From Streptomyces sp. NRRL F-6676 (GTDB taxonomy: Bacteria; Actinomycetota; Actinomycetes; Streptomycetales; Streptomycetaceae), in the NCBI RefSeq assembly GCF_000725625.1, contig NZ_KL647083.1:124001-188000 (forward strand): a DNA stretch of 64,000 bases. Direction: 5' to 3'. The notes under the pieces are model-generated. The model was not told the origin of the DNA. It saw only the letters and a list, made by a program, of their open reading frames with translations, and made no database searches. This document shows, piece by piece, positions 42,851 through 52,093 of this stretch; position 1 is the stretch's first letter; each line of letters begins with the position of its first letter. The position numbers and the translations under genes were made by a program.

Positions 42851-44180
42851 CGGCGGCCTCCTTGCCGGATACGGGGACGTGGTGACGGGGGTGGACGGGG
42901 CGGACGAGTTCGTTGGCGACGAAGCCGACGACGAGCAGCCCGATCATGATGAGGAAGGACAGGGTGTAGAGGTCGGCGCCGTGCTTGCCCGCGTCCTCCT
43001 GGTGGTCGGCGATCCAGTTGACGATCAGCGGGCCGAGGACGCCGGCCAGGGACCAGGCGGTGAGCAGCCGGCCGTGGATGGCGCCGACCTGGTAGGTGCC
43101 GAAGAGGTCCTTCAGATAGGCGGGGGCGGTCGAGAAGCCGCCGCCGTAGAAGGAGAGGACGACCAGCGCGCACAGCACGAACAGCGGCTTGGAGTCGTCG
43201 CCGAACAGGGCGATCAGTGCGTACATCACGGCGCCGACGCCGAGGTAGACGCGGTAGATGTTCTTCCGGCCGATCAGGTCGGAGGTGGTGGACCAGCCGA
43301 TGCGGCCCGCCATGTTGGCCGCGGACAGCAGGGCGACGAAGCCGGCCGCCGCGGAGACGGAGACGGGGGTCGACGAGCCCGCGAAGAAGTCCGTGATCAT
43401 CGGCGCGGCCTTCTCCAGGATGCCGATGCCGGCGGTCACGTTGGTGACCAGCACCACCCACAGCAGCCAGAACTGCGGGGTGCGGACGGCGCTGCGGGCG
43501 GAGACGCGCACGGGGGCTGCGGCCGGGGCCTCGGCTCCGGCCGTCTCCTCCCCGGCCGCCGGGGTGACGGGGGTGCGCTCGCGCGGCACCCGGACGAGAA
43601 GGACACCGAGGGTCATGAAGACGGCGTACGCCAGTCCGTGCACGAGGAACGCGAGGGCGATGCCCCCGCTGTCGGTGCCGAAGGACTCCAGCATCTGCGC
43701 CGACCAGGGCGAGGCGATCAGCGCGCCGCCGCCGAAGCCCATGATGGCGATGCCGGTGGCCATGCCGGGGCGGTCCGGGAACCACTTGATGAGGGTGGAG
43801 ACCGGGGAGATGTATCCGATGCCGAGGCCGATGCCGCCGACGAAGCCGTAGCCGAGGACGATCAGCCAGTACTGCTCGGTGGCGGCGCCGAGGGCGGACA
43901 GCAGGAAGCCGGAGGAGAAGCAGACCAGGGCGACGGTCATGGCCCAGCGGGGCCCGTTGCGCTCGACGAGCGTGCCGCCGAAGGCGGCGGACAGGCCGAG
44001 CATCACGATGCCGAGCTGGAAGGGGAGGGCGCTCTGGGTGCCGGAGAGGTCCAGGGCGGATTCGAGCGGCGGCTTGAACACGCTCCAGGCGTAGGCCTGG
44101 CCGATGGAGAGGTGAACGGCGAGGGCGGCCGGGGGAACGAGCCAGCGGCTCCAGCCGGGGGGTGCGACAGGGGGGCTCAT
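42822..44180 (-). CDS. OFA-family MFS transporter (oxalate/formate antiporter type)
   Basis: 452 residues from ATG 44180. Twelve helices are visible. OFA signatures include HLSIGQAYAWSVFKPPLESAL in TM1, RPGMATGIAIMGFGGGALIASP, and GRIGWSTTSDLIGRKNIYR in the second half. OxlT-type relatives exchange oxalate and formate; others move short organic acids. The adjacent small-subunit gene strengthens the assignment. Its start lies 3 bp from the end of the repeat-extended SDR gene. Confidence 0.9.
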   Translation of the reverse strand: MSPPVAPPGWSRWLVPPAALAVHLSIGQAYAWSVFKPPLESALDLSGTQSALPFQLGIVMLGLSAAFGGTLVERNGPRWAMTVALVCFSSGFLLSALGAATEQYWLIVLGYGFVGGIGLGIGYISPVSTLIKWFPDRPGMATGIAIMGFGGGALIASPWSAQMLESFGTDSGGIALAFLVHGLAYAVFMTLGVLLVRVPRERTPVTPAAGEETAGAEAPAAAPVRVSARSAVRTPQFWLLWVVLVTNVTAGIGILEKAAPMITDFFAGSSTPVSVSAAAGFVALLSAANMAGRIGWSTTSDLIGRKNIYRVYLGVGAVMYALIALFGDDSKPLFVLCALVVLSFYGGGFSTAPAYLKDLFGTYQVGAIHGRLLTAWSLAGVLGPLIVNWIADHQEDAGKHGADLYTLSFLIMIGLLVVGFVANELVRPVHPRHHVPVSGKEAADDRREQSAA

Positions 44181-44183
44181 GGA

Positions 44184-45596
44184 TCAAGAACGGTAGGGAC
44201 GCGGAGGGTAGTTGAGAAGGCAACGGTCTGCGCGTATGCGGTGAACGGTACGGTGCGCGCGACGAACGGTTCCTGTGGGGCGGTGAGCGGTCGCAGCGGT
44301 GCGGCTCGACCGCATTCTCCGGCCGACAGGAGCCCGGGGGCTCCGCCCCTGGACCCCGGGTTCCCGCTCGGTGGGTTCGGTTCGTTGGCGGGTGCGGCCG
44401 CGTCGTGGCTGGTCGCGCAGTTCCCCGCGCCCCTGAAAAACCTGGGGCGCCCCCTGGCTTCGAAGGGGCCCAGGGCTGTGTCCATCCGCGGCTCCACCGC
44501 ACGAGGCACGAGCAGCCACGCCCTGAAGAGGCCCGGAGCTGTGTCCACCCGCGGCTCCACCGCACGGGGCGCGAGTGGCCGCGCTCTGAAGGGGCGCGGG
44601 GCTGTGTCCATCCGCGGCTCCGCCGCGCGGAGCGCGAGCAGCCGCGCCCTGAAGGGGCGCGGGGAACTGCGCGACCAGCCCCCACCCGCCCGCGCCCCCC
44701 GAAACCCCCGTCAGCCGCTCGGCCGTCTCCCACAGGCGCCGGGCGATCTCGGGGTCGGTCGCGTCCCGGTTGAGGCGGGCCTCGACCACCGGCCCCCGTG
44801 TCTCGAAGAAAGAGCCCGGCCCGAAGAACTGACCGCCCCGTACCTCGGGGTCCGTCGCCGCCCGCAACTGCGGCAACGCACCCTGCTCGACCGGCTGTGT
44901 GACCAGCAGACCACCCCGCGCGATCATCCGCCCCACCCTCCCCCGGTGCTCCCACGCCCGCGGCGTCAGATTCGTACGAGTGAGCCCCGGATGGGCGAGC
45001 ACGCTCGCCACTGAGGACCCCACCCCCCGCAACCGCCGGTCGAGCTCCATCCCGAACACCGTCGCCGCGAGCTTCGACCGCCCGTACGCACGGGCCGCGT
45101 CGTAGTCCCGCTCCGACATCAGGTCGTCGAAGTCGAGGTGCGCGTTCTTGTGCGTGATGGAGCTGAGGCTCACCACCCGCGCGGCCGGCGCCGCCGAGAG
45201 ACTGCCGAGCAGCAACCCGGTCAACGCGAAGTGCCCCAGCAGATTCGTACCGAAGTGCAGCTCGAAGCCGTCGGCAGACGTACGGCGCGGCCCCAGCAGC
45301 ACCAGCCCCGCATTGTTGACCAGCAGGTCGATCACCGGATGGTCGGCCGCCAGCTTCGTGGCGAACGCCCGCACCGACGCGAGCGAGGCGAGATCCAGCT
45401 CCCGCACCTCGACGTCCCCGCCCATCCGGCGCGCGGCCTCCTCCCCGGCAGCGGTGTTCCGGACGGCGAGCACCACCCGGGCACCCCGCCGCGCCAGCTC
45501 GGTCGCGGTGACCAGCCCGAGGCCCGAGTTGGCCCCGCTCACGACGGCGACCCTGCCGTGCTGGTCGGGGATGCGGTCGGCGGTCCATCCGGTCAT
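44184..45596 (-). CDS. Short-chain dehydrogenase with a repeat-derived C-terminal extension
   Basis: 470 residues from ATG 45596. Residues 1-300 are a standard SDR: VAVVSGANSGLGLVTATEL (cofactor motif), NNAG, SLSSITHKN (catalytic Ser) and YGRSKLAA (Tyr-x-x-x-Lys). The domain should end near ERLTGVS at about 44700. Instead the frame continues through a dispersed repeat (GLVAQFPAPLQG) and three 63-bp repeats to 44184, adding about 170 low-complexity residues. The repeat length is a multiple of three, so no stop appears. The real gene may once have ended near 44700. It is divergent from the MmyB-like regulator. Confidence 0.85.
   Translation of the reverse strand: MTGWTADRIPDQHGRVAVVSGANSGLGLVTATELARRGARVVLAVRNTAAGEEAARRMGGDVEVRELDLASLASVRAFATKLAADHPVIDLLVNNAGLVLLGPRRTSADGFELHFGTNLLGHFALTGLLLGSLSAAPAARVVSLSSITHKNAHLDFDDLMSERDYDAARAYGRSKLAATVFGMELDRRLRGVGSSVASVLAHPGLTRTNLTPRAWEHRGRVGRMIARGGLLVTQPVEQGALPQLRAATDPEVRGGQFFGPGSFFETRGPVVEARLNRDATDPEIARRLWETAERLTGVSGGAGGWGLVAQFPAPLQGAAARAPRGGAADGHSPAPLQSAATRAPCGGAAGGHSSGPLQGVAARASCGGAADGHSPGPLRSQGAPQVFQGRGELRDQPRRGRTRQRTEPTEREPGVQGRSPRAPVGRRMRSSRTAATAHRPTGTVRRAHRTVHRIRADRCLLNYPPRPYRS
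44462..44650. repeat. Three tandem copies of a 63-bp repeat
   Basis: The unit carries CTGTGTCCATCCGCGGCTCC at 44476, 44539 and 44602, exactly 63 bp apart. Each copy starts near GAAGGGGC. It lies inside the extended part of the SDR reading frame and encodes a 21-residue repeat (QGAAARAPRGGAADG type). A fourth partial copy merges into the dispersed element at 44651. Confidence 0.9.
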
Positions 45597-45718
45597 CTGC
45601 TGCTCCTGGTGGCATCGGTGCGTCGGCGTGTCGATGTGTCGGGTCGGCGGCGCGCCACGGCGCGCCGGCCCGGCCACGTTAGGAGCGGTGCGGGCCGGCT
45701 CGATGGTCCGCGTTTCCC

Positions 45719-45735
45719 TAGGTCCCCGGGACCTA
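45719..45735. promoter_or_regulatory. Perfect 17-bp palindrome TAGGTCCCCGGGACCTA, candidate MmyB-like regulator operator
   Basis: Two 8-base arms, TAGGTCCC and GGGACCTA, surround one base. The site is between the divergent SDR (start 45596) and MmyB-like regulator (start 45770) genes. Linked MmyB-like regulator and SDR genes commonly share such a palindrome in actinomycetes, where the regulator controls both. Confidence 0.75.
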
Positions 45736-45769
45736 CCTTGCGCATTCAGGAGGGCGGCACACTTGCCGT

Positions 45770-46651
45770 ATGAGCAGCCCGCACCCGTACGCCCGCGAAC
45801 TCGGCGACTTCCTGCGCGCCCGTCGCGGCCGGATCGCCCCGCGCGACGTCGGTCTCGAGCCGGGCGGCCGGCGCAAGGTGACCGGGCTGCGGCGCGAGGA
45901 ACTGGCGCTGCTGGCCGGGCTGAGCACCGACTACTACCAGCGGATGGAACAGGGCCGGGAGGTACGCCCGTCCGACGGCGTCCTGGACGCGCTGGCCGGC
46001 GCGCTCGGCCTCGACGACGCCGAACGCCGGCATCTGTTCACCCTGGCCCGCGCCGCCCGCCGGCCCGCGCCCGCCCCGCCGGACCGCGCCCCGGAACGCG
46101 TGCCGCAGCGCACCCGCCGGCTGCTGCGCGTCATGGACACCCCGGCCGTCGTCCTCGGCAGGCACCTGGACCTGCTCGACTGGAACGAGATGGCCGAGGC
46201 CCTGCTCGGCGACCCGTCCGGGCTCCCGCCCGACCGGCTCAACATGCTCCTGCTGCTGTTCGACGACGAACTGAACCACGGACGGCGCTGCCAGGACTGG
46301 GAGCGCCAGGCGCTGGACTACATCGGCATGCTCCGCACCGCCGTCGCCGCCGACCCCACGCATCCGCGCGCCACCGCGATCGTCGGCGAACTGAGCATCC
46401 GCAGCGCCGAGTTCCGGCGGCTGTGGGCCCGGCACGACGTGCGCGCGTCGGTCAGCGGCACGAAGACGTTCCGGGCGCCCGAGGTGGGGGACCTGGTCCT
46501 GGACTGGGACACGTATCCGCTGCCCGGCAGCCCCGGGCCGGTGATGCTGGTCTTCACCGCCGAGCCGGGCCCCGCCGCGGACCGGCTGCGGCTGCTGGCG
46601 TCCCTGCGCGCGACCCGCTCGGCCGGTGCGGGACGGGGGCGGGGTGATTGA
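45770..46651 (+). CDS. MmyB-like XRE-family transcriptional regulator
   Basis: 293 residues from ATG 45770. N-terminal XRE HTH: VTGLRREELALLAGLSTDYYQRMEQGREVRPS, residues 38-70. The C-terminal MmyB ligand domain begins near residue 105 (RRLLRVMDTPAVVLGRHLDLLDWNEMAEALLGD) and includes WARHDVRASVSGTKTF, matching the PAS-like fatty-acid-binding domain of the family. The divergent SDR gene is its expected target. Confidence 0.92.
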   Translation: MSSPHPYARELGDFLRARRGRIAPRDVGLEPGGRRKVTGLRREELALLAGLSTDYYQRMEQGREVRPSDGVLDALAGALGLDDAERRHLFTLARAARRPAPAPPDRAPERVPQRTRRLLRVMDTPAVVLGRHLDLLDWNEMAEALLGDPSGLPPDRLNMLLLLFDDELNHGRRCQDWERQALDYIGMLRTAVAADPTHPRATAIVGELSIRSAEFRRLWARHDVRASVSGTKTFRAPEVGDLVLDWDTYPLPGSPGPVMLVFTAEPGPAADRLRLLASLRATRSAGAGRGRGD

Positions 46652-46731
46652 TCCGGCGCCCCGTGGCAACCTCTGTTCCAAGGGCCGCTTCGGCCGCCAG
46701 TACGACGCAGGGAACCGGGGCTGATCGGGAC

Positions 46732-47598
46732 ATGGGACGGGTCACGGAACGACGCAGGGTCATCCGCATCCGCGACGGGGCGGTCTCCGCCCGGCCGGAC
46801 ACGCTCGTCGCCGAGGAGCCACTGGAGATCCGGCTCAACGGCAGACAGCTCGCGATCACCATGCGCACCCCCGGCGACGACTTCGCGCTCGCCGCCGGGT
46901 TCCTGGTGAGCGAGGGGGTGCTGGGCGCGGGCGACGAGCTGCGGAACATCGTGTACTGCGCGGGCGCTACGGCGGAAGGTTCGAACACGTACAACGTCGT
47001 GGACGTCCAGACCGCGCCGGACGTCGTGATCCCCGACATCACCCTCGAACGCAACGTGTACACGACGTCGTCCTGCGGGCTCTGCGGCAAGGCGAGCCTG
47101 GACGCGGTCCGTACGACGGCCCGCTGGGCGATCGACGACGACGCCGGGGCCGCCGGGTCGTCGCCGATGCGGCTGGAGCCGGAGCTGCTGGCCGGCCTGC
47201 CGGACCGGCTCCGCGCCGCCCAGCGCGTCTTCGACCGCACCGGCGGGCTGCACGCGGCGGCGCTGTTCTCGGAGGACGGCGAGCTGCTGGACATACGGGA
47301 GGACGTGGGCCGGCACAACGCGGTCGACAAGCTGGTGGGCCGCGCGCTCCAGAACGACGCGCTGCCGTTGTCCCGCACGATCCTGATGGTCTCGGGGCGG
47401 GCGTCCTTCGAGCTGGCCCAGAAGGCGGTCATGGCCGGCATCCCGGTCCTGGCCGCGGTCTCGGCCCCGTCCTCCCTGGCGGTCGACCTGGCGGCGGAAA
47501 CGGGCCTCACGCTGATCGGTTTCCTCCGCGGCACGTCCATGAACGTGTACGCCGGCGACCACCGGCTCGCCCTGGGGGCAGCGACACCCCGGGTCTGA
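46732..47598 (+). CDS. fdhD: FdhD, formate dehydrogenase accessory sulfurtransferase
   Basis: 288 residues from ATG 46732. RVIRIRDGAVSARPDTLVAEEPLEIRLNG begins the family pattern; TTSSCGLCGKASL has the CxxC pair that carries persulfide sulfur from IscS to the Mo-bis-PGD cofactor. SGRASFELAQKAVMAGIPVLAAVSAPSSLAVDLA is the conserved C-terminal block. Formate dehydrogenase itself is not in the window. An OFA-type transporter lies 2.5 kb away. Confidence 0.94.
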   Translation: MGRVTERRRVIRIRDGAVSARPDTLVAEEPLEIRLNGRQLAITMRTPGDDFALAAGFLVSEGVLGAGDELRNIVYCAGATAEGSNTYNVVDVQTAPDVVIPDITLERNVYTTSSCGLCGKASLDAVRTTARWAIDDDAGAAGSSPMRLEPELLAGLPDRLRAAQRVFDRTGGLHAAALFSEDGELLDIREDVGRHNAVDKLVGRALQNDALPLSRTILMVSGRASFELAQKAVMAGIPVLAAVSAPSSLAVDLAAETGLTLIGFLRGTSMNVYAGDHRLALGAATPRV

Positions 47599-47600
47599 GG

Positions 47601-47650
47601 GCGCCCCCTGCTTTTCAGGGGGCGCGGGGAACCGCGCGACAAGCCACAAC
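47601..47650. repeat. Hairpin plus dispersed repeat after fdhD
   Basis: GCGCCCCCTG (47601-47610) pairs with CAGGGGGCGC (47616-47625) across CTTTT, immediately after the fdhD stop codon, and could act as a terminator. It merges into a copy of the GGGGCGCGGGGAACCGCGCG repeat. Confidence 0.7.
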
Positions 47651-47758
47651 CGGGCGGGCGGAGGCGAGAACAGCCCGGGCCGGTGATGTCCTCCGTGCAC
47701 CACCGACCCGGCCGGCGGCGAACCGCCACCTACTTCAGCGTTCCGCACGCCGCAACCG

Positions 47759-48628
47759 TCACTGCCCCGCCCGTCGCAACCGCGCCCCACCCGCCAGCAC
47801 CGCTCCCGCCAGCGCCTCCGCCGCGGGCCGAGCCGCCCCCGCCCGCTCCGCGTGCACCAGCACGAAGTCCACCTCCCCCAGCACCGGCAGCCCTACCCGC
47901 TCCGGCACCCGCACCAACCCCGGCGGCACCAGACCCCGCGAGTGCGCCATCACGCCGAGCCCCGCCCGCGCCGCCGCCACCAGCCCGTTCAGGCTCGCGC
48001 TCGTACACGTGATCCGCCAGGCCCGCCCCGCCCGCTCCAGCGCCCGCAGCGCCAGCTCCCGGGTGATCCCCGGCGGCGGATAGACGATCAGCGGCACCGG
48101 CCGCGCCGGATCCAGCCGGAACCGCTCCGCCCCGATCCACACCAGCTCGTCGTGGCGGACGAGCTGCCCCCGCGGGTCCCCGTCCCGCCGCTTGGCCAGC
48201 ACCAGATCGAGCTGCCCGGCCGCGAGCCGCTCGTGCAGCGTGCCCGACAGCTCCACCGTCAGCTCCAGATCGACCTCGGGGTTCTCCCGCCGGAACCCCT
48301 CCAGGATCTCCGGCAGCCGGGTCAGGACGAAGTCCTCCGACGCCCCGAACCGCAGCCGCCCGCGCGGTCGCGCACCGCCGAAGTGTGCCGCCGCCTGCTC
48401 GTGCACCTCCAGGATCCGGCGCGCGAAGCCGAGCATCGCCTCGCCGTCCTCCGTCAGCTCCACGGAGTGGGTGTCCCGGGCGAACAGCGCCCGGCCGGTC
48501 GCGTCCTCGAGCCGGCGCACATGCTGGCTGACCGTCGACTGGCGCAGCCCGAGCCGCCGCGCGGCCTGCGTGAAGCTCAGCGTCCGCGCCACCGCGAGGA
48601 AGGTACGCAGCTGGGAGGGCTCGTACAT
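47759..48628 (-). CDS. LysR-family transcriptional regulator
   Basis: 289 residues from ATG 48628. HTH at residues 1-58: PSQLRTFLAVARTLSFTQAARRLGLRQSTVSQHVRRLE. Effector domain: LRFGASEDFVLTRLPEILEGF and GQLDLVLAKRRDGD. It is divergent from the bile-acid-type symporter gene, which is its likely target. Confidence 0.9.
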   Translation of the reverse strand: MYEPSQLRTFLAVARTLSFTQAARRLGLRQSTVSQHVRRLEDATGRALFARDTHSVELTEDGEAMLGFARRILEVHEQAAAHFGGARPRGRLRFGASEDFVLTRLPEILEGFRRENPEVDLELTVELSGTLHERLAAGQLDLVLAKRRDGDPRGQLVRHDELVWIGAERFRLDPARPVPLIVYPPPGITRELALRALERAGRAWRITCTSASLNGLVAAARAGLGVMAHSRGLVPPGLVRVPERVGLPVLGEVDFVLVHAERAGAARPAAEALAGAVLAGGARLRRAGQ

Positions 48629-48790
48629 GGCGGCCACCCTAGCCGTTCATCACGGAACACGAACACAGTAAGAGGGGCGTACGGGTTTCCCGATAGCCCT
48701 GGTGGGTCGGACCATGGAGACCTGGAAGAAGCGCACCCGGGCCCCGCGAGCGGACCCGGGCCCGCATCGCACACGACGTGGTGGAGCACA

Positions 48791-49822
48791 GTGAAACGCC
48801 TGCGATGGCCGCGATGGATGCCCGTCGACCCGTACATCGTCCTGCTGCTGGCGACGGTGGGGCTCGCGGCCCTCGTCCCGGCGCGCGACACCGCCGCCGA
48901 CGCGGTCTCCGGCGCCTCCACGGCCGCGATCGCCTTCCTCTTCTTCCTCTACGGGGCCCGGCTCTCCACCCGTGAGGCGATGGACGGGCTGCGCCACTGG
49001 CGGCTCCATGTCACCGTCCTGATCTGCACCTTCGTCGTCTTCCCGCTGCTCGGCCTGGCCGCGCGCGGGCTCGTGCCGGTGCTGCTGACGCACTCCCTCT
49101 ACACCGGGCTGCTCTTCCTCACGCTCGTCCCGTCCACCATCCAGTCCTCGATCGCGTTCACCTCCATCGCCCGCGGCAACGTGCCCGCCGCGATCTGCGC
49201 GGGCTCCTTCTCCTCGCTCGCCGGGATCGTCGTCACGCCGTTGCTCGCGGCGGGGCTGCTCGGTGACAGCGGGGGCGGGTTCTCCGTGGACTCCCTGGTC
49301 AAGATCGTGCTTCAGCTTCTCGTGCCGTTCATGGCCGGGCAGGTGCTGCGGCGCTGGATCGGGGGGTTCGTGGCCCGGCACAAGAAGGTGCTGGGGCTCG
49401 TCGACCGGGGTTCGATCCTGCTGGTCGTCTACTCGGCGTTCAGCGAGGGCATGGTGCGGGGGATCTGGCACCAGGTGAGCCTGGCCCGGCTGGCCGGGCT
49501 GCTTGGGGTGGAGGCGGTGCTGCTCGCGGTGATGCTGGCGCTGACCTGGTACGGGGCGCGGGCGCTGGGGTTCGGGCGCGAGGACCGGATCGCGATCCAG
49601 TTCGCGGGGTCGAAGAAGTCGCTGGCGTCGGGGCTGCCGATGGCGAGTGTGCTGTTCGGGGCGCAGGCGTCGTTGGCGGTGTTGCCGCTGATGCTGTTCC
49701 ACCAGATGCAGCTGATGGTGTGCGCGGTGATCGCCCGGCGGCGGGCGAGGGACGGCGACGCGCAACCACCGAGCGACCGCCCATCCGCCCCTACCCGAAA
49801 ACCAACCCCTACTCCTCGGTAA
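48791..49822 (+). CDS. Bile acid:sodium symporter family transporter (SLC10A7-like)
   Basis: 343 residues from GTG 48791. GVAHSTTAIAFLFFLYGARLSTREAM-like segments (ASTAAIAFLFFLYGARL) and VPSTIQSSIAFTSIARGNVPAAICAGSFSSLAGI match the SBF/SLC10A7 core; FAGSKKSLASGLPMASVLFG is the typical late motif. Ten helices are expected. Such proteins move organic anions; the exact substrate is unknown. The partner LysR gene is divergent. Confidence 0.88.
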   Translation: MKRLRWPRWMPVDPYIVLLLATVGLAALVPARDTAADAVSGASTAAIAFLFFLYGARLSTREAMDGLRHWRLHVTVLICTFVVFPLLGLAARGLVPVLLTHSLYTGLLFLTLVPSTIQSSIAFTSIARGNVPAAICAGSFSSLAGIVVTPLLAAGLLGDSGGGFSVDSLVKIVLQLLVPFMAGQVLRRWIGGFVARHKKVLGLVDRGSILLVVYSAFSEGMVRGIWHQVSLARLAGLLGVEAVLLAVMLALTWYGARALGFGREDRIAIQFAGSKKSLASGLPMASVLFGAQASLAVLPLMLFHQMQLMVCAVIARRRARDGDAQPPSDRPSAPTRKPTPTPR

Positions 49823-50043
49823 CCGTTCGCACTCGGTGCATGCCCCGGGCAGATCCCGTGGAGATTGCGGGCCCGGAACTTACCCCGACGTCAGGTTTCC
49901 GTCCCGCCCCGACCCATGTCAGCGCACTTTCTCGCGCTGACCAGCACGTTCCGTGAACGGCGCTCATATTTCAACCCACTCCCGCCCCGCCGCGCCGTGG
50001 GGTAGCTTTCACGCCCTGTCCGGGAGCGCACGAGGAGCGGGGT

Positions 50044-51873
50044 TTGCACGAGTTCACCAACCCTCCGCCGACGACGTCGCAGCCGCCCGTGGGCGGACTG
50101 GCCGACGTCGTCTTCGAGTATGCCCACGAGGACCCGTCGCGCATCGCCCTGGGCCGCAAGGGACCCGACGGCCGCTGGCGCGACGTCACCGCCGCCGAGT
50201 TCCGTGACGAGGTGCTGGCGCTGGCCAAGGGCCTGCTCGTGCAGGGCGTCCGCTTCGGCGACCGGGTCGCCATCATGTGCCCCACCCGCTACGAGTGGAC
50301 CCTGTTCGACTTCGCGCTGTGGTCCATCGGCGCCGAGGTCGTCCCGGTCTATCCGACGTCCTCCGCCGAGCAGGTCTGCTGGATGCTGCACGACGCGCAG
50401 GTCAGCGCCGCGATGGTGGAGCACGAGGACCACGCGATGACGATCGCCACGGTCATCGACCGCCTCCCCCGGCTGCACCGGCTGTGGCAGCTGGACAGGG
50501 GAGCGGTGCAGGAGCTGTACGACGCGGGCGCGCATGTCGACGACGACACGGTCCACCGGCACCGGCAGGCGGTCACCCCCGACACGGTGGCCACGATCAT
50601 CTACACCTCGGGCACCACCGGCCGCCCCAAGGGCTGCGTCCTCACCCACGGCAACCTGATGTTCGAGGCGGACACGGTGATCGAGCGCTGGGAGCCGGTG
50701 TTCCACTCCCGCCGCGGCGACCAGGCGTCGACCCTGCTGTTCCTGCCGCTGGCGCACGTCTTCGGGCGGATGGTGGAGGTCGCCGCGATCCGCGGCCGGG
50801 TCACGTTCGGCCACCAGCCCCAGCTCAGCGCCTCCGCGCTGCTGCCCGACCTGGCCGCGTTCCGGCCGACGTTCTTCCTGGCGGTGCCGTACATCTTCGA
50901 GAAGGTCTTCAACGCCGCCCGCCGCAAGGCCGAGAAGGAGGGCAGGGCGGGACCGTTCGAGAAGGCCGTGGAGGTGGCGGTCAGATACGCCGACGCCGTG
51001 GAGGCCAAGGCCTGGGGCATCGGGCCGGGGCCGACGGCGGGGCTGCGGATGCAGCACCAGGTCTTCGACAAGCTGGTCTACGCCAAGATCCGCGCCGCGA
51101 TGGGCGGCAGGGTCCGGCACGCGATGTCCGGCGGCTCGGCGATGGACCGCCGTCTCGGGCTGTTCTTCGCGGGCGCGGGCGTCCAGATCTACGAGGGCTA
51201 CGGGCTGACGGAGTCGACGGCGGCCGCGACCGCCAATCCGCCCGAGCGCACCCGCTACGGCACGGTCGGCCAGGCCATCCCGGGCATGTCCGTGCACATC
51301 GCGGAGGACGGCGAGGTCTGGCTGCGCGGCGACAACGTCTTCCAGGGCTACCTCAACAACGAGAAGGCCACCGACGAGGCGCTGCACGACGGCTGGCTGG
51401 CCACCGGCGACCTCGGCACCCTCGACGAGGACGGCTACCTCACCATCACCGGGCGCAAGAAGGAGATCCTGGTCACCTCCGGCGGCAAGAGCGTCTCGCC
51501 CGGGCCGCTGGAGGAGCGGGTGCGGGACCATCCGCTGGTCGCCCAGTGCCTGGTCGTCGGCAACGACCGGCCGTACGTGGCGGCGCTGGTCACCCTGGAC
51601 CAGGAGGCGGTGGAGCACTGGTTGCAGATGCGCGGCAAGCCGCGGCTGGAGCCGGCCCGGCTGGTGCGCGACCCGGATCTGGAGACCGAGGTGCGGCGCG
51701 CGGTGGTCGCCGCCAACACGCAGGTCTCCCGGGCGGAGCAGATCCGTACGTTCCGCATCCTGGCGAACCAGTTCACCGAGGAGCACGGGCTGCTCACGCC
51801 CTCGCTGAAGCTGAAGCGCCGGGCGATCGAGAACGCCTACGAGGCCGTGGTGGAGGCGCTGTACCAGGCGTGA
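50044..51873 (+). CDS. Long-chain fatty acyl-CoA synthetase (FadD-type)
   Basis: 609 residues from TTG 50044, with GAGGAGCGGGG just upstream. The adenylation motifs are clear: TIIYTSGTTGRPKGCVLTHGN near residue 181 (P-loop), YGLTESTAAAT, ATGDLGTLDEDGYLTITGRKKE (ATP-binding Asp/Arg) and the final Lys in LLTPSLKLKR. It activates fatty acids with ATP and CoA. No helper gene is adjacent. Confidence 0.9.
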   Translation: MHEFTNPPPTTSQPPVGGLADVVFEYAHEDPSRIALGRKGPDGRWRDVTAAEFRDEVLALAKGLLVQGVRFGDRVAIMCPTRYEWTLFDFALWSIGAEVVPVYPTSSAEQVCWMLHDAQVSAAMVEHEDHAMTIATVIDRLPRLHRLWQLDRGAVQELYDAGAHVDDDTVHRHRQAVTPDTVATIIYTSGTTGRPKGCVLTHGNLMFEADTVIERWEPVFHSRRGDQASTLLFLPLAHVFGRMVEVAAIRGRVTFGHQPQLSASALLPDLAAFRPTFFLAVPYIFEKVFNAARRKAEKEGRAGPFEKAVEVAVRYADAVEAKAWGIGPGPTAGLRMQHQVFDKLVYAKIRAAMGGRVRHAMSGGSAMDRRLGLFFAGAGVQIYEGYGLTESTAAATANPPERTRYGTVGQAIPGMSVHIAEDGEVWLRGDNVFQGYLNNEKATDEALHDGWLATGDLGTLDEDGYLTITGRKKEILVTSGGKSVSPGPLEERVRDHPLVAQCLVVGNDRPYVAALVTLDQEAVEHWLQMRGKPRLEPARLVRDPDLETEVRRAVVAANTQVSRAEQIRTFRILANQFTEEHGLLTPSLKLKRRAIENAYEAVVEALYQA

Positions 51874-52093
51874 GGGAACCTTTCGCCTCGCCGTCCCCGC
51901 CCCGCTGCCCCTCCCCCTGTCCTTCCGTCCCTGCCCCCGGCCCCGGCACGGAGCAGACCTCCCGGAATGCATCACGGAGCGTGATCGTTGACGATGGGGT
52001 AAGCGGGCGGAGGAACGGGCAGGAGCACCCTCGTGTGTCCTGACGGGCGTCCCGCCCGCCGCACCCATCGACAACCTAAGGATAAGAGAGCTC

